The translations under genes were made by a program, and so were the position numbers. The notes below the pieces were generated by a model. The model searched no databases. It was not told the origin of the DNA and saw only the letters and a list, made by a program, of their open reading frames with translations. 64,000 nt of DNA, taken from contig CAVSUB010000013.1 of NCBI GenBank assembly GCA_963730995.1, forward strand, positions 1,426,001 through 1,490,000. The letters are read 5' to 3'. The DNA is from CAVSUB01 sp963730995. GTDB lineage: Bacteria; Acidobacteriota; Vicinamibacteria; Vicinamibacterales; 2-12-FULL-66-21. Shown here piece after piece: positions 53,884 to 62,649 of the stretch (within the stretch, counting starts at the first letter, position 1; each line of letters opens with the position of its first letter).

Positions 53884-54273
53884 ATGTTCACGTCGGAAGC
53901 GACCACGCGCGGTGTGCGCGTCCAGGTACGCTCGGAGTACGCCGCCGAGCGCTCACAGCCATCCCGCAACCAGTGGTTCTTCCTCTACACCGTCACGATC
54001 ACGAACGAAGGGACGGAGTCTGTCCAGCTCCTGACGCGACACTGGATCATCACTGACGGCGCCGGCCAGGTGGACGAGGTCAAGGGGCCGGGCGTGGTCG
54101 GCAAACAGCCGACGCTGGCACCCGGCGAGTCGTTCGAATACACATCCGGTTGCCCCCTCTCGACGCCGTTCGGCATCATGGAAGGCACCTACCAGATGGT
54201 TGCCGAAGGCGGCGACCAATTCGACGCGCGAATCGCGCCCTTCACCTTGAGCGAGCCGTATACGGTGCATTGA
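53884..54273 (+). CDS. apaG: ApaG protein (Co2+/Mg2+ efflux-associated, DUF525)
   Basis: 129 residues, one fibronectin-III-like domain of the ApaG family. Conserved blocks are 'NQWFFLYTVTITNEG', 'ARHWIITDG'-type 'TRHWIITDGAGQVDEVKGPGVVGKQP' and 'LAPGESFEYTSGCPLSTPFGIMEGTYQM'. In enterobacteria it lies with apaH and ksgA; here it is alone. The role is poorly known (metal efflux or nucleotide binding). ATG at 53884 is chosen because family members start near here; the frame is open farther upstream. Confidence 0.92.
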   Translation: MFTSEATTRGVRVQVRSEYAAERSQPSRNQWFFLYTVTITNEGTESVQLLTRHWIITDGAGQVDEVKGPGVVGKQPTLAPGESFEYTSGCPLSTPFGIMEGTYQMVAEGGDQFDARIAPFTLSEPYTVH

Positions 54274-54282
54274 AGCAATCCC

Positions 54283-54360
54283 ATCGGGATCAGGGATCAG
54301 GGATCAGCGATCCGTAATGAGGTTCCGAGGTTTCCGGATCCCGGACCACGGATCCCGACA
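54283..54360 (+). repeat. Degenerate GGGATCA / GGATCCCG repeat
   Basis: Three GGGATCA copies, then CGGATCC words in both orientations. It fills the gap between the convergent apaG and aat genes. Words resemble those at 42286-42342. Confidence 0.6.
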
Positions 54361-54375
54361 CGCCCAGCCCGGCTC

Positions 54376-54963
54376 TCAGTCGAATCGGCAACTCACGCGA
54401 AGCGCCCTCTCGAGCTGCCGCAAATACTCCTTGCGCGGCACCTCGACGGCGCCGAACTGCTCCAGGTGGGGCGTCAGCCACTGCGTGTCGAGGAGCTGAA
54501 ACCCGCGGCCCCGCAGGCGCTCGACCAGTGCCAGCAAGGCAATCTTCGACGCGTCGGTCTCCCGGTGGAACATCGACTCGCCGAAGAACGCTCCACCGAG
54601 CGACACGCCGTACAACCCGCCCGCCAGCTCTCCTTCCCGCCATGCCTCGACAGAGTGGGCCAGGCCCTGGCCGTGGAGCTTGACGTAGCTGTCGATGATC
54701 TCCTGAGTGATCCAGGTGCCCGGATCGTCCGGATCGCGATCGATTTCCGCGCAGGCATGCATCACGTCCGCGAAAGCGCGATCGACCACGATCTCGAAGC
54801 GGTGCTGACGCCAGACTCTCCCGAGACGTCTGGGGATCGTGAAGTGCTCCAAGGGAATAATCCCCCGGGGATCGGGAGAGAACCAGCGAATCTCTCCCCC
54901 TTCGACCGCCATCGGGAACCATCCGCTCGCGTAGGCGGAGACAAGGAGCTCCGGTTCGATCAT
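54376..54963 (-). CDS. aat: Leucyl/phenylalanyl-tRNA--protein transferase
   Basis: 195 residues. The family blocks 'YASGWFPM', 'IRWFSPDPRGIIPL', 'TWITQEIIDSY', 'HSVEAWREGELAGGLYGVSLGGAFFGESMF' and 'GFQLLDTQW' are all present. The enzyme adds Leu or Phe from aminoacyl-tRNA to the N terminus of proteins starting with Lys/Arg, marking them for ClpS/ClpAP. ATG at 54963 is the first in-frame start that yields the family N terminus. It is convergent with apaG; no clp genes lie nearby. Confidence 0.93.
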   Translation of the reverse strand: MIEPELLVSAYASGWFPMAVEGGEIRWFSPDPRGIIPLEHFTIPRRLGRVWRQHRFEIVVDRAFADVMHACAEIDRDPDDPGTWITQEIIDSYVKLHGQGLAHSVEAWREGELAGGLYGVSLGGAFFGESMFHRETDASKIALLALVERLRGRGFQLLDTQWLTPHLEQFGAVEVPRKEYLRQLERALRVSCRFD

Positions 54964-55064
54964 CAGACGTCAGCGCCCCTCTCCCGTCGCGATCCGCGTC
55001 CCTCAGGGTTCTCTCGCTCACGGCCCACGTGCTACGATACCTGAGCTCCCCCGAAATCACCGAG

Positions 55065-56726
55065 ATGCTCGCAGCCTGGCTTCCCGCTTCGATCAGGGCT
55101 CTCCAGGACTACTCAGCGCGGTCCTTCTGGCACGACGTCGTCGCGGGCGTGACCGTCGGCCTTGTCGCGCTTCCACTCGCGATGGCATTCGCCATCGCAT
55201 CCGGCCTTTCACCTCAAGCGGGCATTTACTGCGCGGTCGTTACCGGCTTCACGATCTCCGCACTCGGGGGATCGCGAGTCCAGATTGGTGGACCGACAGG
55301 AGCCTTCGTCGTCGTCGTCGCGGGCATTGTCGCGAAGTACGGCGTCAGCGGCTTGTTCATGTGCACGATGATGGCGGGCGTGATGCTGGTCATCCTCGGC
55401 GTGACGGGGATGGGTGCCGCCGTCAAGTTCCTGCCGCGCCCGGTCGTCATCGGCTTCACGAACGGCATCGCCGTCCTGATCGCCAGCACGCAGATCAAGG
55501 ACTTCCTCGGGCTGCGCCTCGACAGGGTTCCAGCCGAATTTCTTCCTCGACTCGAGGCGCTCGCGAGGCATCTCGACACCGTCAATCCTGCGGCCGCGAT
55601 CCTCGGTACCGTGGCGCTCGCCGCAATCGTCGTGCTGCGCCGCGCCGTTCCGGCCATCCCTGGGGCCATCGTGGCGCTCGTAGCCGGCACGGCCGCGGTC
55701 ATGGCCCTGGGGCTTCCCGTGGAAACGATCGGGAGCCGGTTCGGCGGGATTCCTGCCGGGTTTCCGGCACCGCACTTTCCGGAGTTCCACGCGGCGCTCA
55801 TCCCGACGCTCATCCAGCCGGCGCTGACGGTCGCGATGCTCGGCGCGATCGAGTCCCTGATGTCGGCGGTCGTCGCGGATCAGATGTCGGGCGATCGCCA
55901 CAATCCGAACGTCGAGCTGGTCGCGCAGGGAATCGCGAACATCGCATCACCCGTGTTCGGCGGTCTGCCGGCGACCGGAGCGATTGCGCGGACGGCAACG
56001 AACATCCGCTCGGGCGCTCGCACGCCCGTGGCCGGGATGGTGCACGCCGTCACGCTGTTGATCGTGCTGCTCGTGGCTGCGCCGCTCGCCAGCTACATAC
56101 CCATGGCCGTGCTCGGCGCCATCCTGCTGGTCGTGTCCTACAACATGGGGGAATGGCACGACATCCCGAAGCTGCTCCGGTTGACAAAGACGGACATCAG
56201 CGTCTGGCTCGTCACCTTCAGCCTGACGGTCTTCGCCGATCTCACGGTCGCCGTCGAGGTGGGCATGATTCTCGCGGCCCTGCTCTTCATTCGACGGGTA
56301 GCGGCGACGACCACGGTGTCGGAGGTCACGCCGGACTATGTGGAGTCCGGCCGGGTCCACATCCTCCAGGACAAAACCATCCCATCGTACGTCAGCGTGT
56401 TCCGCATCCACGGACCGCTGCTCTTCGGCGTCACCGACAAGGTCTCGCGCATCGTCGATCGCATCCCGAGCCTTCCACCCGTGGTCGTCGTCAGGCTGCG
56501 CAACATGACGGCCATCGACGCGACAGGGCTCCAGGCGCTGGAGAAACTGGGCGAGGCCCTTCACGCCTCGGGACGAACGCTGGTGCTTTGTGGAGCGCGC
56601 GAGCAACCCGCGACGCTGATGCAGCAGGCGGCATTCCATCAGCACGTCGGCGAGCGGAACATCTGCCCGAACATCGAAGCGGCTTTGCAGCGCGCGGCGG
56701 AGATCCACCGCGCGTCAGCTGCATAG
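55065..56726 (+). CDS. SulP-family anion transporter with STAS domain
   Basis: 553 residues from ATG 55065. About 12 membrane helices cover 25-420 with the SulP signature 'HDVVAGVTVGLVALPLAMAFAIASGLSPQAGIY' and 'GPTGAFVVVV'. A C-terminal STAS domain (about 440-545; 'MTAIDATGLQALEKLGEAL') follows. Family members move sulfate, bicarbonate or dicarboxylates; the substrate here is open, with no carbonic anhydrase or sulfate genes beside it. GTG at 55029 is an alternative start that overlaps a TACGAT box; ATG 55065 fits homologous N termini better. Confidence 0.9.
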   Translation: MLAAWLPASIRALQDYSARSFWHDVVAGVTVGLVALPLAMAFAIASGLSPQAGIYCAVVTGFTISALGGSRVQIGGPTGAFVVVVAGIVAKYGVSGLFMCTMMAGVMLVILGVTGMGAAVKFLPRPVVIGFTNGIAVLIASTQIKDFLGLRLDRVPAEFLPRLEALARHLDTVNPAAAILGTVALAAIVVLRRAVPAIPGAIVALVAGTAAVMALGLPVETIGSRFGGIPAGFPAPHFPEFHAALIPTLIQPALTVAMLGAIESLMSAVVADQMSGDRHNPNVELVAQGIANIASPVFGGLPATGAIARTATNIRSGARTPVAGMVHAVTLLIVLLVAAPLASYIPMAVLGAILLVVSYNMGEWHDIPKLLRLTKTDISVWLVTFSLTVFADLTVAVEVGMILAALLFIRRVAATTTVSEVTPDYVESGRVHILQDKTIPSYVSVFRIHGPLLFGVTDKVSRIVDRIPSLPPVVVVRLRNMTAIDATGLQALEKLGEALHASGRTLVLCGAREQPATLMQQAAFHQHVGERNICPNIEAALQRAAEIHRASAA

Positions 56727-56739
56727 CAGTCACGGATCT

Positions 56740-56801
56740 CAGCTTTCAGCCTTCAGCTTTCGGCTGTCAGCTGTCGGCTGAGGGCTGTTAGCTGACAGCT
56801 A
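56740..56801 (+). repeat. Degenerate CAGCTTT / CAGCTGT repeat
   Basis: About eight 7-8-bp words (TCAGCTTTCAGCC, TGTCAGCTGTCGG). It lies between the convergent SulP and permease genes. The words are partly self-complementary and could fold. Confidence 0.65.
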
Positions 56802-56853
56802 CCTAGCAGTGAACTTCAGAGTAGATCCTGGTCAACGACGTCCGGCTGGTGAG

Positions 56854-59295
56854 CTATTCGGCGCGCAGCGCCACGATGGGATCGACCCGCATCGCGCGCC
56901 GGGCCGGAACGAGACAGCCGAGGGCGGCCGCGCAGAAAAGCAGCAGCGGCACAACTACGAACGTCAACGCGTCGTGAGGAGTTACGCCGAACAGCATCGC
57001 GGACATGAATCGCGTCATGAGAAACGCTCCGAACAGGCCAATCGCCACGCCCATTCCAGCCAGCACCAGGCCTTCGGACAGCACCAGCCGCAGAAGAGCG
57101 GCGGGGCTCGCCCCAAGCGCGAGCCGAACACCCATCTCACGTGACCGCTCGGCGACCGAATGCGACACGACCGCATACAAACCGACGAGCGAGAGCCCAA
57201 AGGCCAGGATCGCAAACGTGGCGACCAGGGCCATCGTGAAGCGTCGGTTGGACACAGACTCCGTGACGACCGCCTTCATCGTGCGGATTTGACCGACGGG
57301 TTGGTCGCGATCGGCTTCGAGCACCGCTGCCCGAGCCACGGTGACGTAGCCGAGCGGGTCCCCCGTCGCACGCAGCACGACGACCATCTGCTGCGCCGGG
57401 TCGACCCGCTGCTCGACATACACCTGGGGACGAAGTGAGCTGTCGAGACCAGTGTGGCGCGTGTCGCCGACCACTCCGGCGACGGTAAACCACGACCCAG
57501 CCTGATCGTAGCTGGTCAGCTTGATTCGCCTGCCGACGGGGTCCTCCCCCCGCCAGACGGAGGCGGCCATTGTCGAATTGATGAGAACCGCTGTCGGAGG
57601 ATCGCCGGACGAGGTCTCCGGCAGCAGTTGACCCGCCACAAGCGGCACACCCATCACCTTGAAATATGGAGCCGTCACGACGCGATAGTCAGCGATGATC
57701 TCCTGCCCTGGGAGCGGACGTGGCCGTCCCTCCACCGTAATCTGACGAAGGTTCTCGAGGCCGCTCAGCGGCAGGCTCGAGGTGACTGCGACCGCCTGCA
57801 CTCCGGGGACAGCCGTCAGGCGAGTCGTCACGTGATCGAAGAACTCCGCCGCGCGCGGACCTGGATACGTGCGCGGTAACGCCACTTCCATCGTCAGCAC
57901 GCCCTCAGGCCGAAAGCCGGCATCGACGCTGAGCAGCCGCACGAACGTTTGCAGCAGAAGGACGGCTCCGACGAGCAGCACCATCGCCAGCGCGACTTCC
58001 ACTACCACCAGAGCGTTGCGCGTGCGGTGCGCGCGACGGCTGCCGGACGTGCCTCGTGTGCCATCGCGGAGCCCCTCGTTCAGGTTGGCACGCGACGCTT
58101 GAAACGCCGGTACGATCCCGAACATCAGTCCGGTCAGAGCCGAGACCGCGACGGTGAAGCCGACGACCCGCCAATCGACGACTGCGGCGGAGAAGGCTAC
58201 GAGCTTGACCGGCGCGAGCGCCAGCAGGACGCGGAGGCCGACCCAGGCAACAATCAGACCCGCCAACCCCGCCAGGATGGCCAACACCAGACTCTCGACG
58301 AGGAGCTGACGCATCAGGCGGCGCTCGCCGGCGCCAAGGGCAAGCCGCACACACATCTCGCGATGGCGGCCCGCTGCCCGGACCAGCATCAGGTTGCCGA
58401 CGTTGGCGCAGGCAATCAGCAGGACGAATCCGACGGCGACGAGCAGAACGATCAGGGCAGACCGCACACCACCGACCAGCTGCTCGCGCAACGGACGGAT
58501 ACGCACGGTCCACCCGGCGTTGGACGCGGGGAACTCGCGGGCGATCTCCGACGCAATCGCGTTGAGATCGGCGGTCGCGGACACCATGTCGATGCCGTCC
58601 TTGAGCCGTCCGACGAGGGTGAAGCTCTTGCCGCCGCGAAACTGCTGTTGCGTGGGCGTGAGTGCGTCAGCCGCCCAGATCTCCACTTCGCCCGAGAAGC
58701 CCAGGCCGGTCGGCAGGTCCCCTTCGGCGGGAAAATTGAACCAGGGCGGCAGCACCCCGATGATGGTCGCCGGAGCGCCGTTCAGCGAGATGACGCGGCC
58801 GATGATCCCCGCATCGGCTTGAAACCGGCGGCGCCAGAGGCGGTCGGAAATGAGGACGGCACGCGTGCCCTTGACATCCTCGGACGTGAACGTCCGCCCG
58901 AACGAAGGCCGGACGCCGAGCACGGTGAAGAAGTCCTCGCTGACGCGCACGCCATTGATCCGCTCCGGGTCGCCGGCGCCCGTGAGGTTGAATCGATCCG
59001 ATCTGATCCAGGCAAGCCCTTCGAACGTGGTGTTCTTCGTCCGGAAGTCCGTGACGTCGCCCGGCGAGGACGGCAGCGTGTCGAATCCGATCTTCTGGTG
59101 GACCTCCGCGTTGTACTCCCACGGCATCACGAGCCGATCGGCGCGCGGATACGGCAATGGCTGAAGCAGGACGGTGTCGATGATGCTGAAAATCGCGGCG
59201 TTGCCGCCGATCCCGAGGGCCAGGGTCGCTATCGCAATTGCAGCGAATCCCGGTCGGCGTGCCAGTGCGCGGATGGCCGCGCGAATATCCTGCAT
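56854..59295 (-). CDS. MacB/FtsX-type double permease (acidobacterial orphan permease)
   Basis: 813 residues. A MacB periplasmic-core domain follows the first helix ('RRPGFAAIAIATLALGIGGNAAIFSIIDTVLLQPLPY', 'PDRLV'-type), then three helices of an FtsX module (about 270-400), a second periplasmic core and a second FtsX module ('EMGVRLALGASPAALLRLVLSEG', about 680-800). There is no ATPase domain or adjacent ATPase gene. The duplicated layout matches the permeases expanded in Acidobacteriota, usually next to PadR genes; none is adjacent here. Function is unknown. ATG at 59295 (MQDIRAAIRAL) fits homologs better than 59337. Confidence 0.9.
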   Translation of the reverse strand: MQDIRAAIRALARRPGFAAIAIATLALGIGGNAAIFSIIDTVLLQPLPYPRADRLVMPWEYNAEVHQKIGFDTLPSSPGDVTDFRTKNTTFEGLAWIRSDRFNLTGAGDPERINGVRVSEDFFTVLGVRPSFGRTFTSEDVKGTRAVLISDRLWRRRFQADAGIIGRVISLNGAPATIIGVLPPWFNFPAEGDLPTGLGFSGEVEIWAADALTPTQQQFRGGKSFTLVGRLKDGIDMVSATADLNAIASEIAREFPASNAGWTVRIRPLREQLVGGVRSALIVLLVAVGFVLLIACANVGNLMLVRAAGRHREMCVRLALGAGERRLMRQLLVESLVLAILAGLAGLIVAWVGLRVLLALAPVKLVAFSAAVVDWRVVGFTVAVSALTGLMFGIVPAFQASRANLNEGLRDGTRGTSGSRRAHRTRNALVVVEVALAMVLLVGAVLLLQTFVRLLSVDAGFRPEGVLTMEVALPRTYPGPRAAEFFDHVTTRLTAVPGVQAVAVTSSLPLSGLENLRQITVEGRPRPLPGQEIIADYRVVTAPYFKVMGVPLVAGQLLPETSSGDPPTAVLINSTMAASVWRGEDPVGRRIKLTSYDQAGSWFTVAGVVGDTRHTGLDSSLRPQVYVEQRVDPAQQMVVVLRATGDPLGYVTVARAAVLEADRDQPVGQIRTMKAVVTESVSNRRFTMALVATFAILAFGLSLVGLYAVVSHSVAERSREMGVRLALGASPAALLRLVLSEGLVLAGMGVAIGLFGAFLMTRFMSAMLFGVTPHDALTFVVVPLLLFCAAALGCLVPARRAMRVDPIVALRAE

Positions 59296-59431
59296 CTGCA
59301 GTTGAACGGATGATTGAACGTACCCGGGGGCTCTCAAGTATAACGCGCGCCACAGGGTCCGCGTCGGAGCCTGTGCGCTTTTTGTAGGCGAGGTAAGTCC
59401 TCGCGTCAGGTATGCTCAGCGAGGAGAGCTG

Positions 59432-59785
59432 ATGCCGAAGTTGACCGTTGAAGGGTTTCCGACCGTTGAAGTGTTGTCGGGTAAGCGACTCGTGCTGGCC
59501 ATCGAACAGGATGCGCACGTGGACGTGCTGCATGCGTGCGGAGGAAACGCCCGCTGCACGACGTGCCGGGTCGAGTTCATCGAGGGAGAACCGTCGACAT
59601 CGACGGTCGCCGAGCGGCAGGTGCTCGCGGCCAAGGGCGCGACCGGCGTCCGGTTGTCCTGCCAGATCGTGTGCGATCACGACATGACCGTCAGAGCGAT
59701 TTCCCGGTTGACGGGCAGCGGCCGTCCCGATCCGGGTCCAACGCCGATGCCCGACATCAACCCGCCACCAGTCTGGACGCCTTGA
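59432..59785 (+). CDS. Plant-type 2Fe-2S ferredoxin
   Basis: 117 residues. Cluster ligands are in 'ACGGNARCTTCRV' (C-x5-C-x2-C) and the later cysteine in 'LSCQIVC'. The extra C-terminal proline-rich tail is about 20 residues. It would carry electrons to an oxygenase or other redox enzyme in the cytosol; none is adjacent. GAGGAG precedes the ATG, and TATGCT at 59411-59416 can be a -10, giving a leadered mRNA. Confidence 0.9.
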   Translation: MPKLTVEGFPTVEVLSGKRLVLAIEQDAHVDVLHACGGNARCTTCRVEFIEGEPSTSTVAERQVLAAKGATGVRLSCQIVCDHDMTVRAISRLTGSGRPDPGPTPMPDINPPPVWTP

Positions 59786-59879
59786 CACCACAGGCGGACA
59801 ACCCGTCGGCAACATGTGACTGCGTGGGGATCTCGATCAGGGACCCGGAACTCGCTGAGATCGGGAGGTTTGGCGGATC

Positions 59880-60046
59880 CTAGTGGACTGTCCTCGTCAT
59901 ATCTGGAGTGGATTCCGGAGCGCGGCGCCCGGCTGGCAAGGCGCGACGACCGAGAATACTCGACTGTATTTGAGGAAGGAGCAACGCCGCCAGACGGGAT
60001 GCCCCGCCCGGAAGGCACTCTAGATATGACGAGGACAGTCCACTAG
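59880..60046. mobile_element. MITE-like full-length hairpin element, 167 bp
   Basis: The two ends (59880-59904 and 60022-60046) are perfect 25-nt inverted repeats beginning CTAGTGGACTG. The inner arms continue to pair with mismatches, so the whole element folds into one long hairpin. It encodes no protein of its own. TIRs start with TA next to C/G, compatible with a TA-targeting (IS630/mariner-like) transposase, but no such gene is in the window. It lies between the ferredoxin and epimerase genes. Confidence 0.75.
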
Positions 60047-60070
60047 CCCACCGCCCCCATCCCGACGGCA

Positions 60071-61090
60071 CTACGCTCGATATCTCTCGCGAATCCGCGG
60101 AATCAAGTACTCCGAGAACGCCCGCTCGAAATCGAGGCGTGGGGCGAAGCCCCAGTCGCGCCGGGCGGCGCCGTCGTCTACGTCCGCCGGCCATGAATCC
60201 ACGATCTGCTGGCGTTTCGCGTCCGCGAGCCAGTCGATTTTCGCGGATGGAAACGCCGTCATGACGACGTCCCGCACTTCCTGCGCCGAGGGGTTGAAGG
60301 CCGCAACGTTGTAGGCGGTGCGACTGAGGCCACTGCGCGGAGCGGCCGCAAGCGTCAGGAGCGCGTCCACACCGTCGGGCATGGCCATGAACGGGATCCG
60401 TGTGTCAGGTCTGACGAAGCAGCTGTAGGGCTGTCCTTTCGCCGCGGCGTGAATCATCTCCGGCGCGTAGTCCGACGTTCCCCCAGATGGTGTCGTAACA
60501 GCCGAGATCAGCCCCGGAAACCGCACACACCGGAAATCCACGCGACCGCTCGCGCGTTCGGCCGCCAGCTGCTTGTAGTGCCTCGCGTAATACGTCCCGA
60601 GCTGCTCGCAATACAGCTTGTTGCAGCCGTACATCGTCGTCGGCTGCATCCAGTCGTCCTCCCGCACCTTGCCGGCGCGCATCTTCGTCTCGAGACTGGG
60701 AAGTCCGTAGGCGGCGATTGACGATGGATACATGAAGGTCACGGGCCGGCCATGCGACTCCGCTTCGTGCTGCGCAAACTCCAGCAGGTTGAGCGTTCCG
60801 CCGACGTTGACCTCGTGTGCGGTGATCGGCGTGAACTCGGACCTCGTCGACAGCAGAGCTGCGAGATGAAAAATCAGCTCGACCTGAAATTCCGCGAGGA
60901 TCCGCTCGAGGGCACCTCTATCGAGAATCGAGCCGGTGATCTCGCGATCGACCTTCCTGGAAATAAAGGGATCCAGTGGCGAGAGGTCCAGTGTGACGAT
61001 CGCACGCTCGGACTGTTCGGCAAGGCGATCGATCAGTCCGTGCCCGATCTCGCCATTGGCGCCGGTGATGAGCACGACGGGTTTGCGCAC
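60071..61090 (-). CDS. NAD-dependent epimerase/dehydratase, threonine 3-dehydrogenase-like SDR
   Basis: 339 residues, extended SDR. 'TGANGEIGHGL' binds NAD, with 'MYPSSIAAYG' and the YxxxK pair in 'YGCNK'. The middle 'RFPGLISAVTTPSGGTSDYAPEMIHAA' and 'PFMAMPDGVDALLTLA' are close to the SDR-type L-threonine 3-dehydrogenases, which oxidise threonine to 2-amino-3-ketobutyrate. A sugar-nucleotide epimerase is the alternative. Start is GTG at 61090, 7 nt after a perfect TATAAT, suggesting a leaderless mRNA; the divergent peptidase gene starts 23 nt away. Confidence 0.85.
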   Translation of the reverse strand: MRKPVVLITGANGEIGHGLIDRLAEQSERAIVTLDLSPLDPFISRKVDREITGSILDRGALERILAEFQVELIFHLAALLSTRSEFTPITAHEVNVGGTLNLLEFAQHEAESHGRPVTFMYPSSIAAYGLPSLETKMRAGKVREDDWMQPTTMYGCNKLYCEQLGTYYARHYKQLAAERASGRVDFRCVRFPGLISAVTTPSGGTSDYAPEMIHAAAKGQPYSCFVRPDTRIPFMAMPDGVDALLTLAAAPRSGLSRTAYNVAAFNPSAQEVRDVVMTAFPSAKIDWLADAKRQQIVDSWPADVDDGAARRDWGFAPRLDFERAFSEYLIPRIRERYRA

Positions 61091-61097
61091 GCGCAGA

Positions 61098-61105
61098 ATT
61101 ATACT
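61098..61105. promoter_or_regulatory. Overlapping divergent -10 boxes
   Basis: TATAAT on the minus strand (61103-61098) is 7 nt before GTG 61090. TATACT on the plus strand (61100-61105) is 8 nt before ATG 61114. Both fit leaderless transcripts from one 23-nt gap. A single site may thus serve both directions. Confidence 0.55.
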
Positions 61106-61113
61106 GAACCGTC

Positions 61114-62586
61114 ATGCATCGCCTTTTGCCGTCGAATGCGCGAACCCGCGGCCTCACGACAGTTGGCGCGGCCGTCCTTTCCTTGCTGTGGCTCTCCGGC
61201 TCCCGCCCGCGAGCCGCCCAGCCCTCGGGAGGAGGCTTCGATTTTTCGGCGACGATGCGGGTGGACTACTTCCATGCCGGCGGCCCGAAAACCGGAGAGA
61301 CGTTCGCACTCGATCGCGTCGTCAACGATGGCGCCTGGGCGGGGAGCCGCACACAGCTCGTCGACGACACCAACCTGGGCAAGTACCTCTTCGAGGTACG
61401 CGCAAAGTCCTCCGCAGCAGTGCTCTACTCGCGCGGGTTCGCCTCCATCTACGGCGAGTGGGAGACGACGCCGGAAGTGAAGACCGCCCAGCGGACGTTC
61501 CACGAGTCGATGCGGATGCCCTGGCCGTCCGCGCCAGTGACGATCGCGCTCAAGAAGCGCCAGCGCGACAACAGCTTTCGGGAAGTCTGGTCGGTTGACG
61601 TCGATCCGTCGTCACGATTCGTGAACCGGGCGCGGCTGACGCCGAGGCCTGGCTCGGTCTGGACGGTGATGGAAAACGGTCCGATCGCGCAGAAAGTGGA
61701 CCTCCTCATCATCGGCGAGGGCTACACGCGCGCGCAGCTGCCGAAGTTCCATGCCGACGTGACGCGACTCACGGCAACGCTCTTCGCGCAGGAGCCGTTC
61801 AAGAGCCGGAAGAGCGATTTCAATGTCCGTGCCCTGGACCTGCCCTCGGCTCAGAGCGGAATCAACAGGCCGAACGCCAACGTCTTTCGACGGACGCCGA
61901 TCTCGGCCGAGTACAACGTATTCGACTCGGAACGCTACGTGCTGACGCTCGACAATCGCGCGCTCCGCGATGCGGCCTCGGCTGCGCCGTACGAGTTCCT
62001 CGAGATCCTCGTGAACGACAAGACGTATGGAGGCGGAGGGATCTTCAACGATCAGGCGACCGCCTCGGTTGACAGCGCCTTCTCCGACTATGTGTTCGTC
62101 CACGAGTTCGGTCACCACTTCGCCGCGCTGGCCGACGAGTACTACACATCCGACGTGGCGTACGAGACGGGCGCCGCGGATCTGCCTGAACCGTGGGAGC
62201 CGAACGCCACGGCGCTGAAGGATCCGGCTTCGCTGAAGTGGCGGGACCTCCTGATGCCAGGAACTCCGCTCCCGACGCCCTGGGAGAAAGACACCTTCGA
62301 GCAGGAGAGCCGCGCCACGCAGGAACGCCGGCGAGCGATCCGCGCGCGCAATGCTCCGGAAGCGGAGATGGATGCTCTTTTCCGCGAACAGCGGGATCGT
62401 GAGGAGAAACTGCTCGGCGGGGCGAAATACGCGCGGACGGTCGGCGCGTTCGAAGGGGCCAATTACGAGGCGCGTGGCCTTTATCGACCCGAAGTCGATT
62501 GCATCATGTTCACGCGGGATCGCATCGGTTTCTGCAGAGTCTGCCAGAGGGCCATCGGCCGGATCATCGACCTGTACTCGAAGTGA
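61114..62586 (+). CDS. Secreted M64-family metallopeptidase
   Basis: 490 residues. A signal peptide (about 1-35) is followed by an N-terminal beta domain (about 40-180) and the peptidase domain with HEFGHHFAALADEYY at 330-344, the M64 zinc motif HExxHxxxxxxDE. M64 includes IgA-cleaving peptidases of gut bacteria, but soil members have unknown targets. A cysteine pair in 'GFCRVCQRAIG' ends the domain. The promoter is shared with the divergent SDR gene. The rhomboid gene is convergent. Confidence 0.9.
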   Translation: MHRLLPSNARTRGLTTVGAAVLSLLWLSGSRPRAAQPSGGGFDFSATMRVDYFHAGGPKTGETFALDRVVNDGAWAGSRTQLVDDTNLGKYLFEVRAKSSAAVLYSRGFASIYGEWETTPEVKTAQRTFHESMRMPWPSAPVTIALKKRQRDNSFREVWSVDVDPSSRFVNRARLTPRPGSVWTVMENGPIAQKVDLLIIGEGYTRAQLPKFHADVTRLTATLFAQEPFKSRKSDFNVRALDLPSAQSGINRPNANVFRRTPISAEYNVFDSERYVLTLDNRALRDAASAAPYEFLEILVNDKTYGGGGIFNDQATASVDSAFSDYVFVHEFGHHFAALADEYYTSDVAYETGAADLPEPWEPNATALKDPASLKWRDLLMPGTPLPTPWEKDTFEQESRATQERRRAIRARNAPEAEMDALFREQRDREEKLLGGAKYARTVGAFEGANYEARGLYRPEVDCIMFTRDRIGFCRVCQRAIGRIIDLYSK

Positions 62587-62649
62587 GGCTTCGTGCCCGC
62601 TGGCGGGTTCGCACGCGATACGACGATCTCTGACAACCGGGTCCCATTG

